The notes beneath the pieces are model-generated. The model was not told the origin of the DNA, did no database searches, and saw only the letters and a list, made by a program, of their open reading frames with translations. A program made the position numbers and the translations under genes. DNA of 24,267 bases from Cetobacterium sp. UBA6069 (GTDB lineage: Bacteria > Fusobacteriota > Fusobacteriia > Fusobacteriales > Fusobacteriaceae): contig DIXX01000007.1 of NCBI GenBank assembly GCA_002428805.1, forward strand, positions 1 to 24,267, given 5' to 3'. Shown in pieces: positions 1-8,230 of this stretch (position 1 is its first letter; the number at the start of each line of letters is the position of its first letter).

Positions 1-614
1 TCTTCAACTAAGTTATACTTCCATCTGCATGATTGAGCACAATCTCCTCTATTAGCATCTCTACCAGTCATATAGTTACTTAATAGACATCTTCCTGAAA
101 TAGACATACACATAGCTCCATGTACAAATACTTCTAACTCGATATCAGGTACTTTAGCTCTAATTTCAGCAATATTATCTAATGATATCTCTCTTGCTAA
201 AACTACTCTTTTAGCTCCTAAATCTTTCCACATTTTTACTGAACGCCAGTTTGTATTACTTGCTTGAGTACTTACACTTATATTTAAGTTAGTATGCTCT
301 TTTACAACTTGGAACACTCCTAAGTCTGCAACGATAACTCCATCTACTCCAATTTTATCTAAATACATTACATAATCTGGTAATAAGTCTAACTCATCAT
401 TATGAGGGATTATGTTTAAAGCTACGTATACTCTTTTTTCCATCGAGTGTGCGTAATCTACTGCCTCTTTTAACTCCTCATCGTTAAAGTTATGACTTCC
501 AGCTCTTAAGTTAAACATCTTTCCACCTAAGAATACTGCATCTGCCCCATAGTGGAAAGCCATTTTTAACTTTTCCATATTTCCTGCTGGAGCTAATAAT
601 TCTGCTCTTTTCAT
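1..614 (-). CDS. Peptidase U32 family protein (TrhP/YegQ-like), N-terminal part
   Basis: This frame begins at ATG 614 and leaves the window at base 1, giving about 204 residues, roughly half of a usual U32 protein. The start MKRAELLAPAGN is typical of the family, and the U32 signature is readable as EVFVHGAMCMSISGRC, followed by a cysteine-rich GRDANRGDCAQSCRW stretch. In characterised relatives such as UbiU these cysteines help hold a 4Fe-4S cluster. Known family roles include prephenate-dependent tRNA uridine hydroxylation (TrhP/YegQ), ubiquinone hydroxylation and rRNA hydroxylation; protease activity is doubtful for most members. The tRNA role is my best guess, since the C-terminal half is not visible. 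The gene follows dnaB by 17 bases, with an AAAGGTGAG ribosome site in the gap, so it is probably co-transcribed. Confidence 0.85.
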   Translation of the reverse strand, partial: MKRAELLAPAGNMEKLKMAFHYGADAVFLGGKMFNLRAGSHNFNDEELKEAVDYAHSMEKRVYVALNIIPHNDELDLLPDYVMYLDKIGVDGVIVADLGVFQVVKEHTNLNISVSTQASNTNWRSVKMWKDLGAKRVVLAREISLDNIAEIRAKVPDIELEVFVHGAMCMSISGRCLLSNYMTGRDANRGDCAQSCRWKYNLVE

Positions 615-631
615 TTTTTTCTCACCTTTCT

Positions 632-1972
632 CTATTCAACCTTAGTCGTGTAATCTCCGAACTTTGTAATTTCATGGAAGAACTTCAAGTTCACAGTACC
701 AACCGGTCCATTTCTTTGCTTACCTATTATAACCTCTGTTATACCTTTTTGATCTGAATCATCATTATAATAATCATCTCTATATAAAAATACAACCATA
801 TCCGCATCTTGCTCGATTGCTCCTGATTCTCTTAAATCTGATAGCATTGGTCTTCTATCAGCTCTTTGCTCTGGAGCACGAGATAGCTGTGATAAAGCCA
901 CTATTGGGATATCTAACTCTCTTGCTATTCCTTTTAACGATCTTGAAATATCTGAAATCTCTTGCTGTCTATTATCTGATTTTCCACTCGTACCTTTTAT
1001 AAGTTGTAAGTAATCTATCAAGATCATATCTAATTTTCCAGCAGCTTTCAATCTTCTAGCGATTGACCTAATCTCTAAAACATTTACATTTGGAACATCC
1101 GCTATATTTATCTCTGCATTTGCTAATTTTCCACTTGCAATTCCAAGTTTTCCCCAATCATCTTCACCTAAGAAACCATTTCTTATCTTTTGTAATCCTA
1201 TTCCAGCTTCTATAGCTAAAAGTCTTTGTAATAGCTGAGAACTAGACATCTCTAAACTGAAAACTAAAACACCTTTACCAGCTTTCATAGCTGCATTTAA
1301 AGCTAAGTTAAGAGCAAAGGCAGTCTTACCCATAGATGGTCTTGCTGCAAGAATTACTAAATCCGATGGATGGAATCCACTTGTCATCTCATCAAAATGT
1401 TTGAATCCACTTGATATTCCTGTAGTTACACCTTTATTTTGAAGAAGTTGTTCTAATCTCTCAAACTCATTAGTTACAACCTCTTTTAAACTAATTATAT
1501 CTTTTGATTCTTTGCTTTCCGCAACTTTAAATATCATTCCTTCAGCTTTATCTAAAATAGTATCCACATCTTCATAACCCTCATAAGTCATCTCTACTAT
1601 TTTAGTTCCAATATCTCCAAGCTTTCTTAAAGTTGCCTTTTCTTTTACAATTTTTGCATAAGTTAGAATATTTGCTGCTGTTGGAACCTCTTCTATTATT
1701 TCATAAAATATGGCTTCTCCACCAATATCATCAAACTTATCCTTTCTCTTCAATCTATCCATTACAATAATCGGATCGATTGATTCACCTGAATTATAAA
1801 CCTCTTGCATAACTTCGAAAATTATCTTATGAGCCATTTTATAAAAATCTGCTGAATATATTATCTCTATAACCTCACTAAATATATCTGGTTTTAAAAA
1901 TATACCTCCTAATACAGATCTTTCAGCCTCTAAACTACTTGGAATTTTTCTAAGTTTTTCTATATCTTCCAT
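632..1972 (-). CDS. dnaB: Replicative DNA helicase DnaB
   Basis: A 446-residue hexameric helicase that unwinds DNA at the replication fork and partners DnaG primase. The N-terminal domain (about residues 10-110) carries the typical SLEAERSVLG and DFYKMAHKIIF segments. The RecA-like C-terminal domain has Walker A ARPSMGKT at about 210-217, Walker B MILIDYLQLI ending near 325, and the late motif SDLRESGAIEQDADMVVFLYRD around residues 390-415. Length matches the family and there is no intein. It starts at ATG 1972, only 6 bases after the rplI stop, so its ribosome site lies in the rplI end region. The rplI-dnaB pairing is widespread in bacteria and supports the call. Confidence 0.97.
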   Translation of the reverse strand: MEDIEKLRKIPSSLEAERSVLGGIFLKPDIFSEVIEIIYSADFYKMAHKIIFEVMQEVYNSGESIDPIIVMDRLKRKDKFDDIGGEAIFYEIIEEVPTAANILTYAKIVKEKATLRKLGDIGTKIVEMTYEGYEDVDTILDKAEGMIFKVAESKESKDIISLKEVVTNEFERLEQLLQNKGVTTGISSGFKHFDEMTSGFHPSDLVILAARPSMGKTAFALNLALNAAMKAGKGVLVFSLEMSSSQLLQRLLAIEAGIGLQKIRNGFLGEDDWGKLGIASGKLANAEINIADVPNVNVLEIRSIARRLKAAGKLDMILIDYLQLIKGTSGKSDNRQQEISDISRSLKGIARELDIPIVALSQLSRAPEQRADRRPMLSDLRESGAIEQDADMVVFLYRDDYYNDDSDQKGITEVIIGKQRNGPVGTVNLKFFHEITKFGDYTTKVE

Positions 1973-1978
1973 ATTTCA

Positions 1979-2425
1979 CTATCCTTTTATTGCCACTAAA
2001 ACCTCAGCTTTTACATCTGTATGTAATTTTACAACCACTTTGTGTTCTCCTAAGCTCTTAATCGTGCACTCTATTTTTTTTCTATCAATATCCAATCCAA
2101 ATTCTTTCTTTAATTCTGCTGAAATCTCTTTGTTAGTTATTGCACCAAATAATTTTCCATTATCTCCAATTTTTGCAGTTACTGCTAATTTTTTACTCTC
2201 TAATAAAGCTTTTATTTCAATCGCTTTTTTCTTATCTTCTTCTGCTTTTTTAGCATCTTTTAATTTTTTATTCTCTATCTTTTTTAACTCTTCAGGAGTT
2301 GCTACAATACCTTTATTGTTTTTTAATAGGAAGTTTTTAGCATAACCTTCAGAAACACTTATGATCTCTCCTTTTCTTCCTTGTCCTGCCACATCTGCTG
2401 TTAAAATTACTTGTATCTTTGACAT
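1979..2425 (-). CDS. rplI: 50S ribosomal protein L9
   Basis: A 148-residue L9 that binds 23S rRNA at the base of the L1 stalk. The N-terminal domain is recognisable from the L9 pattern QVILTADVAGQGRKGEI followed by EGYAKNFLLKNNKGI. A long lysine- and glutamate-rich connecting helix spans about residues 45-80, and the C-terminal domain contains GKLFGAITNKEI. Length is standard. ATG 2425 is preceded by AGGAGGAATTTTT, an excellent ribosome site. It sits 16 bases after the membrane-protein gene and 6 bases before dnaB. Confidence 0.97.
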   Translation of the reverse strand: MSKIQVILTADVAGQGRKGEIISVSEGYAKNFLLKNNKGIVATPEELKKIENKKLKDAKKAEEDKKKAIEIKALLESKKLAVTAKIGDNGKLFGAITNKEISAELKKEFGLDIDRKKIECTIKSLGEHKVVVKLHTDVKAEVLVAIKG

Positions 2426-2441
2426 AAAAATTCCTCCTAGA

Positions 2442-3245
2442 TTATCTTCTTGTTTTTACTATTTTTATTTTTATTCCACTTGCTAATCCTCCAAAAATAA
2501 AAGCAAACTCTGGAGATATTAGTGCTAAGAAAACTCCTGCTGTGAAACATAAAGACTCTTTTTTTACTTTTTCGTTTAATGCTCCTGCAACTATTTTTAC
2601 AAAATACATTATATAAACAATTTTTAAAACCTCAAGCATATTTTCTATAACTATTCCATTAAATTGTGAGTACTTTTTCACAAAGAATAATATTATATAT
2701 GGTATTAACCATAAATATGACGCTTCCCAATTCATAAAATTTTCTTTATTTAAAAAATAATTTGTTAAAAATACTGTCATTCCCATGTATGCAAAAATTA
2801 AGTATATAAAATTATCCTTCATAAACTTAAAAGCCATGTCAACTTCATATTGGGTAAATGTTGTCTTTTGAATATAAATATTTTTTAAATTTTCGAATCC
2901 AATATTAAATCCTACTCTATTAAAGTAAATATATCCACAAATTAATGATCCAACTATTAAACTTGTCATAAAAATTTTATCAAATTCACCGATTTGTTTC
3001 CCATACTTTTTAAATAAATAATATAGAATCTCTATCGAACAAAAAATTCCTATATAAGTTGCTAAATAGTTTATATCTACCCAAGCTATAGCAGCTATAG
3101 CAATAACATTCGCTACAATTTTAGTTTTCACATCTGCATTTTCTAATTTTTTTATCTTATAAAAAGGTAATACCCAACTTAAAAAAGGCATTAACGTTGA
3201 AACTAAAAACAACGCTGCTATTATTATTCCTGTTATTAAAAACAT
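2442..3245 (-). CDS. Polytopic membrane protein, possibly a divergent DUF2232/YybS-like protein
   Basis: A very hydrophobic protein of 267 residues with about seven or eight predicted membrane spans and a basic C-terminus (KIKIVKTRR). I place the start at ATG 3245 (MFLITGII) because a full AGGAGG lies just upstream (3250-3255). The frame could be extended six codons to ATG 3263, but that codon is only 8 bases from the -10 box of the apparent promoter and has no ribosome site. No family is certain. The C-terminal half (W-L-I-P-Y, then IENMLEVLKIVYIMYFVKIVAG) resembles the DUF2232 pattern, and in Firmicutes the DUF2232 gene yybS lies just upstream of gdpP-rplI-dnaB. Here no gdpP intervenes. No biochemical function can be assigned. 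Confidence 0.7.
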   Translation of the reverse strand: MFLITGIIIAALFLVSTLMPFLSWVLPFYKIKKLENADVKTKIVANVIAIAAIAWVDINYLATYIGIFCSIEILYYLFKKYGKQIGEFDKIFMTSLIVGSLICGYIYFNRVGFNIGFENLKNIYIQKTTFTQYEVDMAFKFMKDNFIYLIFAYMGMTVFLTNYFLNKENFMNWEASYLWLIPYIILFFVKKYSQFNGIVIENMLEVLKIVYIMYFVKIVAGALNEKVKKESLCFTAGVFLALISPEFAFIFGGLASGIKIKIVKTRR

Positions 3246-3271
3246 TATTCCTCCTAAATACATTCAGGATA

Positions 3272-3300
3272 ATTATACCATAAAGGTAGAGTTTTGTTAA
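3272..3300 (-). promoter_or_regulatory. Sigma-70-type promoter for the membrane protein-rplI-dnaB operon
   Basis: Read on the minus strand, a -35 box TTAACA (3295-3300) is separated by 17 bases from a perfect -10 box TATAAT (3272-3277). The predicted RNA start is near 3265. The -35 box begins one base after the dnaX stop codon, and no terminator lies between dnaX and this promoter. Confidence 0.75.
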
Positions 3301-3301
3301 G

Positions 3302-4762
3302 CTATAATATTTCTCCTCCAAAAAAATCAATTATTTTTTTAGAAAAATCCTCTCCCTCTACTTTTTCTTTACTTCTATTAACCTCTTGTAATTCATATTT
3401 TATCATAATTTTTGTTTTTAAAACTTTTCTAACTACATCTAAAAATAGTGTTCTATAAGGCTCTGACTCCATCATATTTTTAGCAAAACTTTGGTCATTT
3501 GAAAACCCTACAACTAAAGTGTTATTAGTAAAGTCTTTAAAATATGCTTTAACTAAAAATGCTCCAAATGTTATTTTAGTTTTTTTAGCTTCATCTAGTA
3601 TTTTACTCCAAGAGTTCTTAACCTCTTCATATGATAGCTTTGAAATAGTTTGAACCTCTTGTATCTCATTAGGCGTAGAGTTTTGGAATATCTCTACAGG
3701 CTCTTGTACTTTTTCTATAATTTTTTCTACTATTATTTCTTTTTCTTTCTTCTCTGTAAGTCTATTAAGAATTACATATCCAACAAGTCTTTTATCCTCT
3801 TCGTGACGGAATTTAGATAAAATATCATAAATAATATCAATTATTTCCAATCCTTTTTGAATATCTAAATCACCTTTTAACATTCTTTCTTTTGATCTTT
3901 TTGCTAAATCTTTGAAAAATAACTCTATATCAATTGAATTTTTCCAAATATCCTCTAACAATTCAATTCCTTCAGAATAATTTGATTTTTCTACAATTGA
4001 AATAAATTGATCAATTATTTTTATTGGAGTTATTCCTAATACATCCTCTGTTTTTTCAATTTCAATGATTTTATTTTCAGTATTTATCATCAATCTCTCT
4101 AATATAGAGATTGAATCTCTCATACTTCCTCCAGAAGCTTCATATATGGCTACTAAACTTGGCTCATCTATTTCATAACCTTCATTATTAACTATATATA
4201 AAAGTTTTTCTCTCATATCTTTATAATTAACACTTTTAAAATCATATCTTTGACATCTTGAAATTATTGTTGGTAATATCTTATCTGGTTCTGTAGTTGC
4301 TAAAATAAATAGGACATGTTCTGGGGGCTCTTCTAAAGTTTTTAATAGGGCGTTAAATGCTTCTTTTGTTAGCATGTGAACTTCATCTATTATGTAAACT
4401 TTTTTCCTACCTTTTGTAGGGCTATAGTTTATCTTTTCTTTTAGTTGTCTTATCTCATCTATTCCTCTGTTTGATGCTGCATCAATCTCTATTAAATCTA
4501 AAAAGTTTCCTGAGGAAATCTCTTTACAATTTTCACAGATATTACAAGGGGTATCCGTTATTCCATTTGTTAAACAATTCAATCCTTTTGCCATCAATCT
4601 AGCTATTGATGTTTTTCCAACACCACGAGGTCCTGTAAATAGATATGCATGAGCTAATCTATTCGATTTTAAAGAATTTTTTAATGTTTGAACAATTTCA
4701 TGTTCTCCTGCTATCTCTTCAAATCCTTTGGGTCTATATTTTCTATATAATGTTACGTGCAT
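3302..4762 (-). CDS. dnaX: DNA polymerase III subunit gamma/tau
   Basis: The 486-residue clamp-loader ATPase. It begins MHVTLYRKYRP, the usual DnaX opening. Walker A GPRGVGKT is at about 44-51, the zinc-binding cysteines are C63, C73, C76 and C79, the DEVH Walker B is near 126-129, and the arginine-finger motif SRC is near 168-170. Domain III and a lysine- and glutamate-rich linker (about 330-355) follow, then a shorter tau-like C-terminal domain. ATG 4762 has AGGAGGAGAA directly upstream. I saw no obvious slippery site in the middle of the gene that would make a shorter gamma form, but did not examine every codon. It is the last gene of the TPR/Ton operon, 22 bases after the NtrC-like regulator. 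Confidence 0.96.
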   Translation of the reverse strand: MHVTLYRKYRPKGFEEIAGEHEIVQTLKNSLKSNRLAHAYLFTGPRGVGKTSIARLMAKGLNCLTNGITDTPCNICENCKEISSGNFLDLIEIDAASNRGIDEIRQLKEKINYSPTKGRKKVYIIDEVHMLTKEAFNALLKTLEEPPEHVLFILATTEPDKILPTIISRCQRYDFKSVNYKDMREKLLYIVNNEGYEIDEPSLVAIYEASGGSMRDSISILERLMINTENKIIEIEKTEDVLGITPIKIIDQFISIVEKSNYSEGIELLEDIWKNSIDIELFFKDLAKRSKERMLKGDLDIQKGLEIIDIIYDILSKFRHEEDKRLVGYVILNRLTEKKEKEIIVEKIIEKVQEPVEIFQNSTPNEIQEVQTISKLSYEEVKNSWSKILDEAKKTKITFGAFLVKAYFKDFTNNTLVVGFSNDQSFAKNMMESEPYRTLFLDVVRKVLKTKIMIKYELQEVNRSKEKVEGEDFSKKIIDFFGGEIL

Positions 4763-4774
4763 TTCTCCTCCTAA

Positions 4775-4796
4775 GGCTTAGATTTTACTCTAAGCC
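4775..4796 (-). repeat. Small inverted repeat over the regulator stop, just ahead of the dnaX ribosome site
   Basis: GGCTTAG and CTAAGCC (7 bases each, 8-base loop) flank and include the stop codon region of the upstream gene. No U-run follows, so it is not an intrinsic terminator. The AGGAGG of dnaX begins three bases after it. It may shape dnaX translation or mRNA ends; no function is shown. Confidence 0.4.
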
Positions 4797-6176
4797 ATAG
4801 TTATTCATCTTAGTTCTTAGGGTATTCCTTGTTATTCCAAGTAGTTCAGCTGTTTCAACTTTTTTACCACTTGTAATCTCTAAAACTTGACGTATTAACT
4901 CTTTTTCTACTTTTGATATTATTATCCCATAATAGTTGTTTTGCTTGTTATTTTTTAATCCTAAAAGCTCTCCTTCTATCCAATCCGTCAATACCCAGCT
5001 TTGGTTATCTCCTTTTCTTTTAGAAATCTTGTTTCCTGTTACATTTCCTGGTAGCTCCTCTATCAATATAGAACTTCCTCTACAAAGTGCAACTGCTGAT
5101 TTTATTGCATTCTTTAACTCATTTACATTCCCCGGCCAATCATATCTCATAATCTTTTTCATGGCAGGTTTACTCACACCTTTTACAGCTTTATGTAATT
5201 CTAAATTACAGCTAGCTAGATAATGATCAATAATAAATGGAATATCATCTTTTCTATCTCTTAAAGGAGGAATATTTATTTCTAAGATTTTTAATTTGTT
5301 ATAAAGTTCATCTATAAACATTTTTTTGTTGATTAACTCTTCTAAATTTTCACTTGTTGTTGCAACTATTCTTATATCCATCTCTATAGGCTCTGATCCA
5401 CCCATTCTGAAGAACTCGCCCTCTTGTAAAAGGTATAAAATTTTTGATTGCATATCTAAGCTTAACGATTCAATATTTCCTAAATGTAATGTTCCACCAT
5501 TAGCTTTTTCTAAATCTCCTATTTGTAAGAAAGCTGCCCCTTCAAAGGCACCTTTCTCATATCCAAATAGTTTTCTTTCTAATAAATTATTTTGGAAAGA
5601 AGTACAGTTAACCGTTAAAAATGGTTTTGAATTCCAATCACTAAACTGATGAATTGCTGTTGCCACACTACTTTTTCCTGTTCCTTTCTCTCCCACTACA
5701 AGAACAGGTATTCTACTATTAGAAACTCTACCAATCATTTTATAAACTTCAACAATCTCTTTTGTTTGCCCTATTAGTTTATCACCAGTATTTTTGTTTC
5801 TATCTACTCTTTCAGCTAAAAGCTTATGATCTTTAACTGCTTTTTCTAAGATTTTATTAACATCTTTTGGACTAATTGGTTTTAAAATATAGTCGTATGC
5901 TCCCGCTTTTATAACACCTGCAACTAATTTTAAATTTGATGTTTCTCCCATTATTATAATCACTGATCTTTTGTGTGTTTCAGTAATTTTCTTTACAAGG
6001 TTTACTAAAGCATCTTGTTGTAAATTTGTTTCATCTATTACAACAGCTTCATACTTTCTCTCTTTTAACAGCTCCATAAAAGATGTTATATTTTCTGCAA
6101 ACCTTAATTCATTTTCGAAATTACTTTCTAACTCGTCTTTTAATTCATTTTCTAATCTAAATCCTAAAAGAGTCAA
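4785..6176 (-). CDS. NtrC-family transcriptional regulator with eroded receiver and AAA+ active sites
   Basis: 463 residues with the NtrC layout: receiver-like domain (1-115), AAA+ domain (about 133-370) and a Fis-type helix-turn-helix (422-463). The receiver keeps D48 and K99 but lacks the acidic pair of strand 1 (residues 3-8 read LLGFRL) and has G77 where the switch Thr/Ser is expected. In the AAA+ domain Walker A GEKGTGKS (162-169) is intact. However, the sigma-54 loop reads GAFEGA (209-214), Walker B has G233-N234 instead of DE, the two arginine-finger positions are I288 and K294, and the sensor II arginine is N352. It is therefore probably not a working sigma-54 activator and may bind DNA as a classical regulator. 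The start is TTG 6176 with GGTGAAG upstream; a stop lies in frame just before it. No partner kinase is present. Confidence 0.85.
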   Translation of the reverse strand: MTLLGFRLENELKDELESNFENELRFAENITSFMELLKERKYEAVVIDETNLQQDALVNLVKKITETHKRSVIIIMGETSNLKLVAGVIKAGAYDYILKPISPKDVNKILEKAVKDHKLLAERVDRNKNTGDKLIGQTKEIVEVYKMIGRVSNSRIPVLVVGEKGTGKSSVATAIHQFSDWNSKPFLTVNCTSFQNNLLERKLFGYEKGAFEGAAFLQIGDLEKANGGTLHLGNIESLSLDMQSKILYLLQEGEFFRMGGSEPIEMDIRIVATTSENLEELINKKMFIDELYNKLKILEINIPPLRDRKDDIPFIIDHYLASCNLELHKAVKGVSKPAMKKIMRYDWPGNVNELKNAIKSAVALCRGSSILIEELPGNVTGNKISKRKGDNQSWVLTDWIEGELLGLKNNKQNNYYGIIISKVEKELIRQVLEITSGKKVETAELLGITRNTLRTKMNNYGLE

Positions 6177-6202
6177 ATCTCTTCACCATCCTCTAATTTT
6201 TA

Positions 6203-6216
6203 CTTCTAATTAGAAG
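6203..6216 (-). repeat. 14-base perfect palindrome across the tonB stop codon
   Basis: CTTCTAATTAGAAG is fully self-complementary and includes the tonB TAG. It ends 26 bases before the regulator start. It could be a weak hairpin or an operator. No U-run follows it. Confidence 0.35.
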
Positions 6217-7120
6217 CCCCCAATAATTTAAAGCTATATTCTAACGTTACATTTCCTTTTATATTTAATCCATTTTTTGTCAAATATATTCTCCAAGTTC
6301 TTGCAATCTCTTCTATAGCCATGTTTATCTCTGGAACTCCACTACCCTTTTCTATAAATACCGATGTTACTTTTCCAGTTTCATCTATTTGTATTTTTAA
6401 TGATACTCTACCTTGCATCCCTCTTAATTGAGCTGCCTCTGGATATCTTGGCTCTCTATTATTTTGATCCCATCTAGCTACAACATCCCCATCTTCAACT
6501 CCAAGTCTATATCCACTCGGAAGTCCATCTGCTCCATTTTTTTCAACCATAGTTTTAAATCCTAGCTCCTCCTCTGCCTCTCCTTCGAAAGCTAGTTCTC
6601 TCGAGCTATTATCAAGTTCATACTCCATAGTTTTCTCTAAAACGTTATCATCTTTAGATATTGTTATATTTTTTGTTGGATCCATTGTATTTTTTTTTGA
6701 AATCTCTTCTAAATCTTTTTTATCTAAAAGCTCATTCTTTAAATCACTTTGTACTTCTCTTGTAGACGGTTTATCTACTGATAAAAACTCGGTTTCTCTT
6801 TTCGTGATATTTTTAGCTAAATCATCTAAAGATAACTTTTTAGTTTCTTTAACTTCTGGTTTTTTTTCTACAGGTTTAGCTTCCTCTTTTGGAATCACTT
6901 TTTTCTCTACTTTTTTCTCCTCTTTTATTGGAGTAACCTTCTTTTTTGGTTCAGGTTTAGTTGTTGTTTTTTTAGTCGATGTTTCTAAAGCTACTAATCC
7001 AACTTTTAGTTTCTTATCAACTATTTCATCTATCTTAATTCCTGGAATTAAAAACAAAATAAGAAGGTTTATTACTATCGATACTATAAGTATTTTTAAA
7101 TCGCTATTTTGTCTCTTCAT
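6206..7120 (-). CDS. tonB: TonB family energy transducer
   Basis: 304 residues. A short cytoplasmic tail is followed by one membrane anchor (about 9-27), then a lysine-, proline- and glutamate-rich periplasmic spacer (about 50-95), a less ordered acidic linker, and a C-terminal TonB domain (about 222-304). The domain opens with EPRYPEAAQLRGMQGRVSL and contains TGKVTSVFIEKGSG, the usual TonB core. TonB carries energy from the ExbB-ExbD proton channel to outer-membrane proteins. It starts at ATG 7120; its TAGGTG ribosome site includes the exbD stop codon. No TonB-dependent receptor is encoded in the window, so the substrate is unknown. Confidence 0.92.
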   Translation of the reverse strand: MKRQNSDLKILIVSIVINLLILFLIPGIKIDEIVDKKLKVGLVALETSTKKTTTKPEPKKKVTPIKEEKKVEKKVIPKEEAKPVEKKPEVKETKKLSLDDLAKNITKRETEFLSVDKPSTREVQSDLKNELLDKKDLEEISKKNTMDPTKNITISKDDNVLEKTMEYELDNSSRELAFEGEAEEELGFKTMVEKNGADGLPSGYRLGVEDGDVVARWDQNNREPRYPEAAQLRGMQGRVSLKIQIDETGKVTSVFIEKGSGVPEINMAIEEIARTWRIYLTKNGLNIKGNVTLEYSFKLLGASN

Positions 7121-7130
7121 AGATGTGCAC

Positions 7131-7571
7131 CTACTTTCCAGGCGAAGCTGTATCTATATCTAAAGAGATAGCCCCCGCCTCTTTGGCTGCTGTCATTGCC
7201 TCTACTATAACACCATGGCTAACACTCTTATCAGCACTTATAATAACATTTTTGTCATCTGACTCTGCAAGTTTTTGAGCTAAGGCATTTTTCATATCTT
7301 TAGCATTTATTTTATCTCTTTTACTTGCTCCCTTATCCTTATAACTAATAAAATATTCTCTGTCTTTAGTTATAACAATCTGTAATTCGTTAACTGGTTT
7401 AGCACTCTTTACAGTAGATGTAGGTAAATCTATTTTTATACTACTATTAACATCTTCAAAAGTTGTTGCAACTAAGAAGAAAATCAGTAGTAAAAAAACT
7501 ACGTCTATTAAGGGAGTTAATTCAAGGATTAAAGAATTACCTGATCTTCTTTTAATTCTGTTAAGTTTCAT
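7131..7571 (-). CDS. exbD: Biopolymer transporter ExbD/TolR family
   Basis: 146 residues with the standard ExbD plan: basic N-terminus, one membrane helix (about 17-37) and a periplasmic domain. The essential membrane aspartate is visible in ELTPLIDVVFLLLIFF (D23, matching D25 of E. coli ExbD), the proton-path residue of the motor. The periplasmic part contains KNVIISADKSVSHGVIVEAM. ATG 7571 follows AGGAGGGGGAGAGC, 14 bases after exbB. Confidence 0.93.
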   Translation of the reverse strand: MKLNRIKRRSGNSLILELTPLIDVVFLLLIFFLVATTFEDVNSSIKIDLPTSTVKSAKPVNELQIVITKDREYFISYKDKGASKRDKINAKDMKNALAQKLAESDDKNVIISADKSVSHGVIVEAMTAAKEAGAISLDIDTASPGK

Positions 7572-7585
7572 GCTCTCCCCCTCCT

Positions 7586-8197
7586 CTATTTTCTGAAGTA
7601 GTTTATTAACTCGGCACTACCTTTTTCCATGTCATTTATTTGATCGTCAATTTTTTTATTAAAATAGTTATATAGAATAATTGATGGTATTGCTACAAAT
7701 AATCCTCCTGCTGTTGTTAATAAAGCTTGAGATATTCCACTTGCTAATACTGATGCATCCCCTGTTCCATGTAGCGATACAGCTTGGAACGCTTTTATCA
7801 TTCCTGTTACTGTTCCTAATAGTCCAATTAATGGTGTTGTATGAGCAACAACTGATAATAGCCACATATTTTTCTCTAATTTTGGAATCTGAGCTAAAGC
7901 AATCTCTCTAGCTTTCTCCTCTAAAGTTTCAACATTTGTACTTCTTGTTTTATACCAATAGATTAAAACCTCTTTAATAACTTTTGCAGTTGAACTTTTT
8001 TGATTTCCTAGAGCTGTTATAGCACCTTTTATATCATTTTTTTCAATTGCATTACGTAATATTGGTCTTATTCTTGACATATCTATATTTTCATTCATTT
8101 TAAAATAAATTGCTCTCTCAATAATTGCATAAACACCCAATATTGACATAAAAACTATAAAATACATAAGTATTCCACCATTTACTAACCAGTACAT
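7586..8197 (-). CDS. exbB: MotA/TolQ/ExbB proton channel family protein
   Basis: 203 residues. The first membrane helix is near residues 8-27. A cytoplasmic loop of about 75 residues precedes helices two and three, which carry the family core HTTPLIGLLGTVTGMIKAF and SQALLTTAGGLFVAIPS. These helices line the proton path together with the ExbD aspartate. ATG 8197 has AGGAGGTCTAAG upstream. It lies 33 bases after the small membrane protein and ahead of exbD and tonB, a standard Ton or Tol-type motor order. Confidence 0.93.
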   Translation of the reverse strand: MYWLVNGGILMYFIVFMSILGVYAIIERAIYFKMNENIDMSRIRPILRNAIEKNDIKGAITALGNQKSSTAKVIKEVLIYWYKTRSTNVETLEEKAREIALAQIPKLEKNMWLLSVVAHTTPLIGLLGTVTGMIKAFQAVSLHGTGDASVLASGISQALLTTAGGLFVAIPSIILYNYFNKKIDDQINDMEKGSAELINYFRK

Positions 8198-8230
8198 CTT
8201 AGACCTCCTAATTTTTCTCTCGTATTTTTC

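Noticed and set aside
2040..2345. Open frame on the plus strand opposite rplI
   Set aside because: It is antisense to a certain ribosomal protein gene, has no ribosome site of note, and its hydrophobic, Ser/Phe-rich product reflects the reverse complement of lysine- and glutamate-rich codons.
3246..3263. Upstream ATG 3263 as start of the membrane protein
   Set aside because: It is about 8 bases from the -10 box and lacks a ribosome site, whereas ATG 3245 has AGGAGG.
3302..4762. Programmed frameshift in dnaX
   Set aside because: The only long A-run noticed is near the very end of the gene (around 3320-3330), where a shift would change little.
4936..5649. Plus-strand open frames opposite the NtrC-like regulator
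   Set aside because: They are antisense shadows with no recognisable domains; the minus-strand protein is clear over its whole length.
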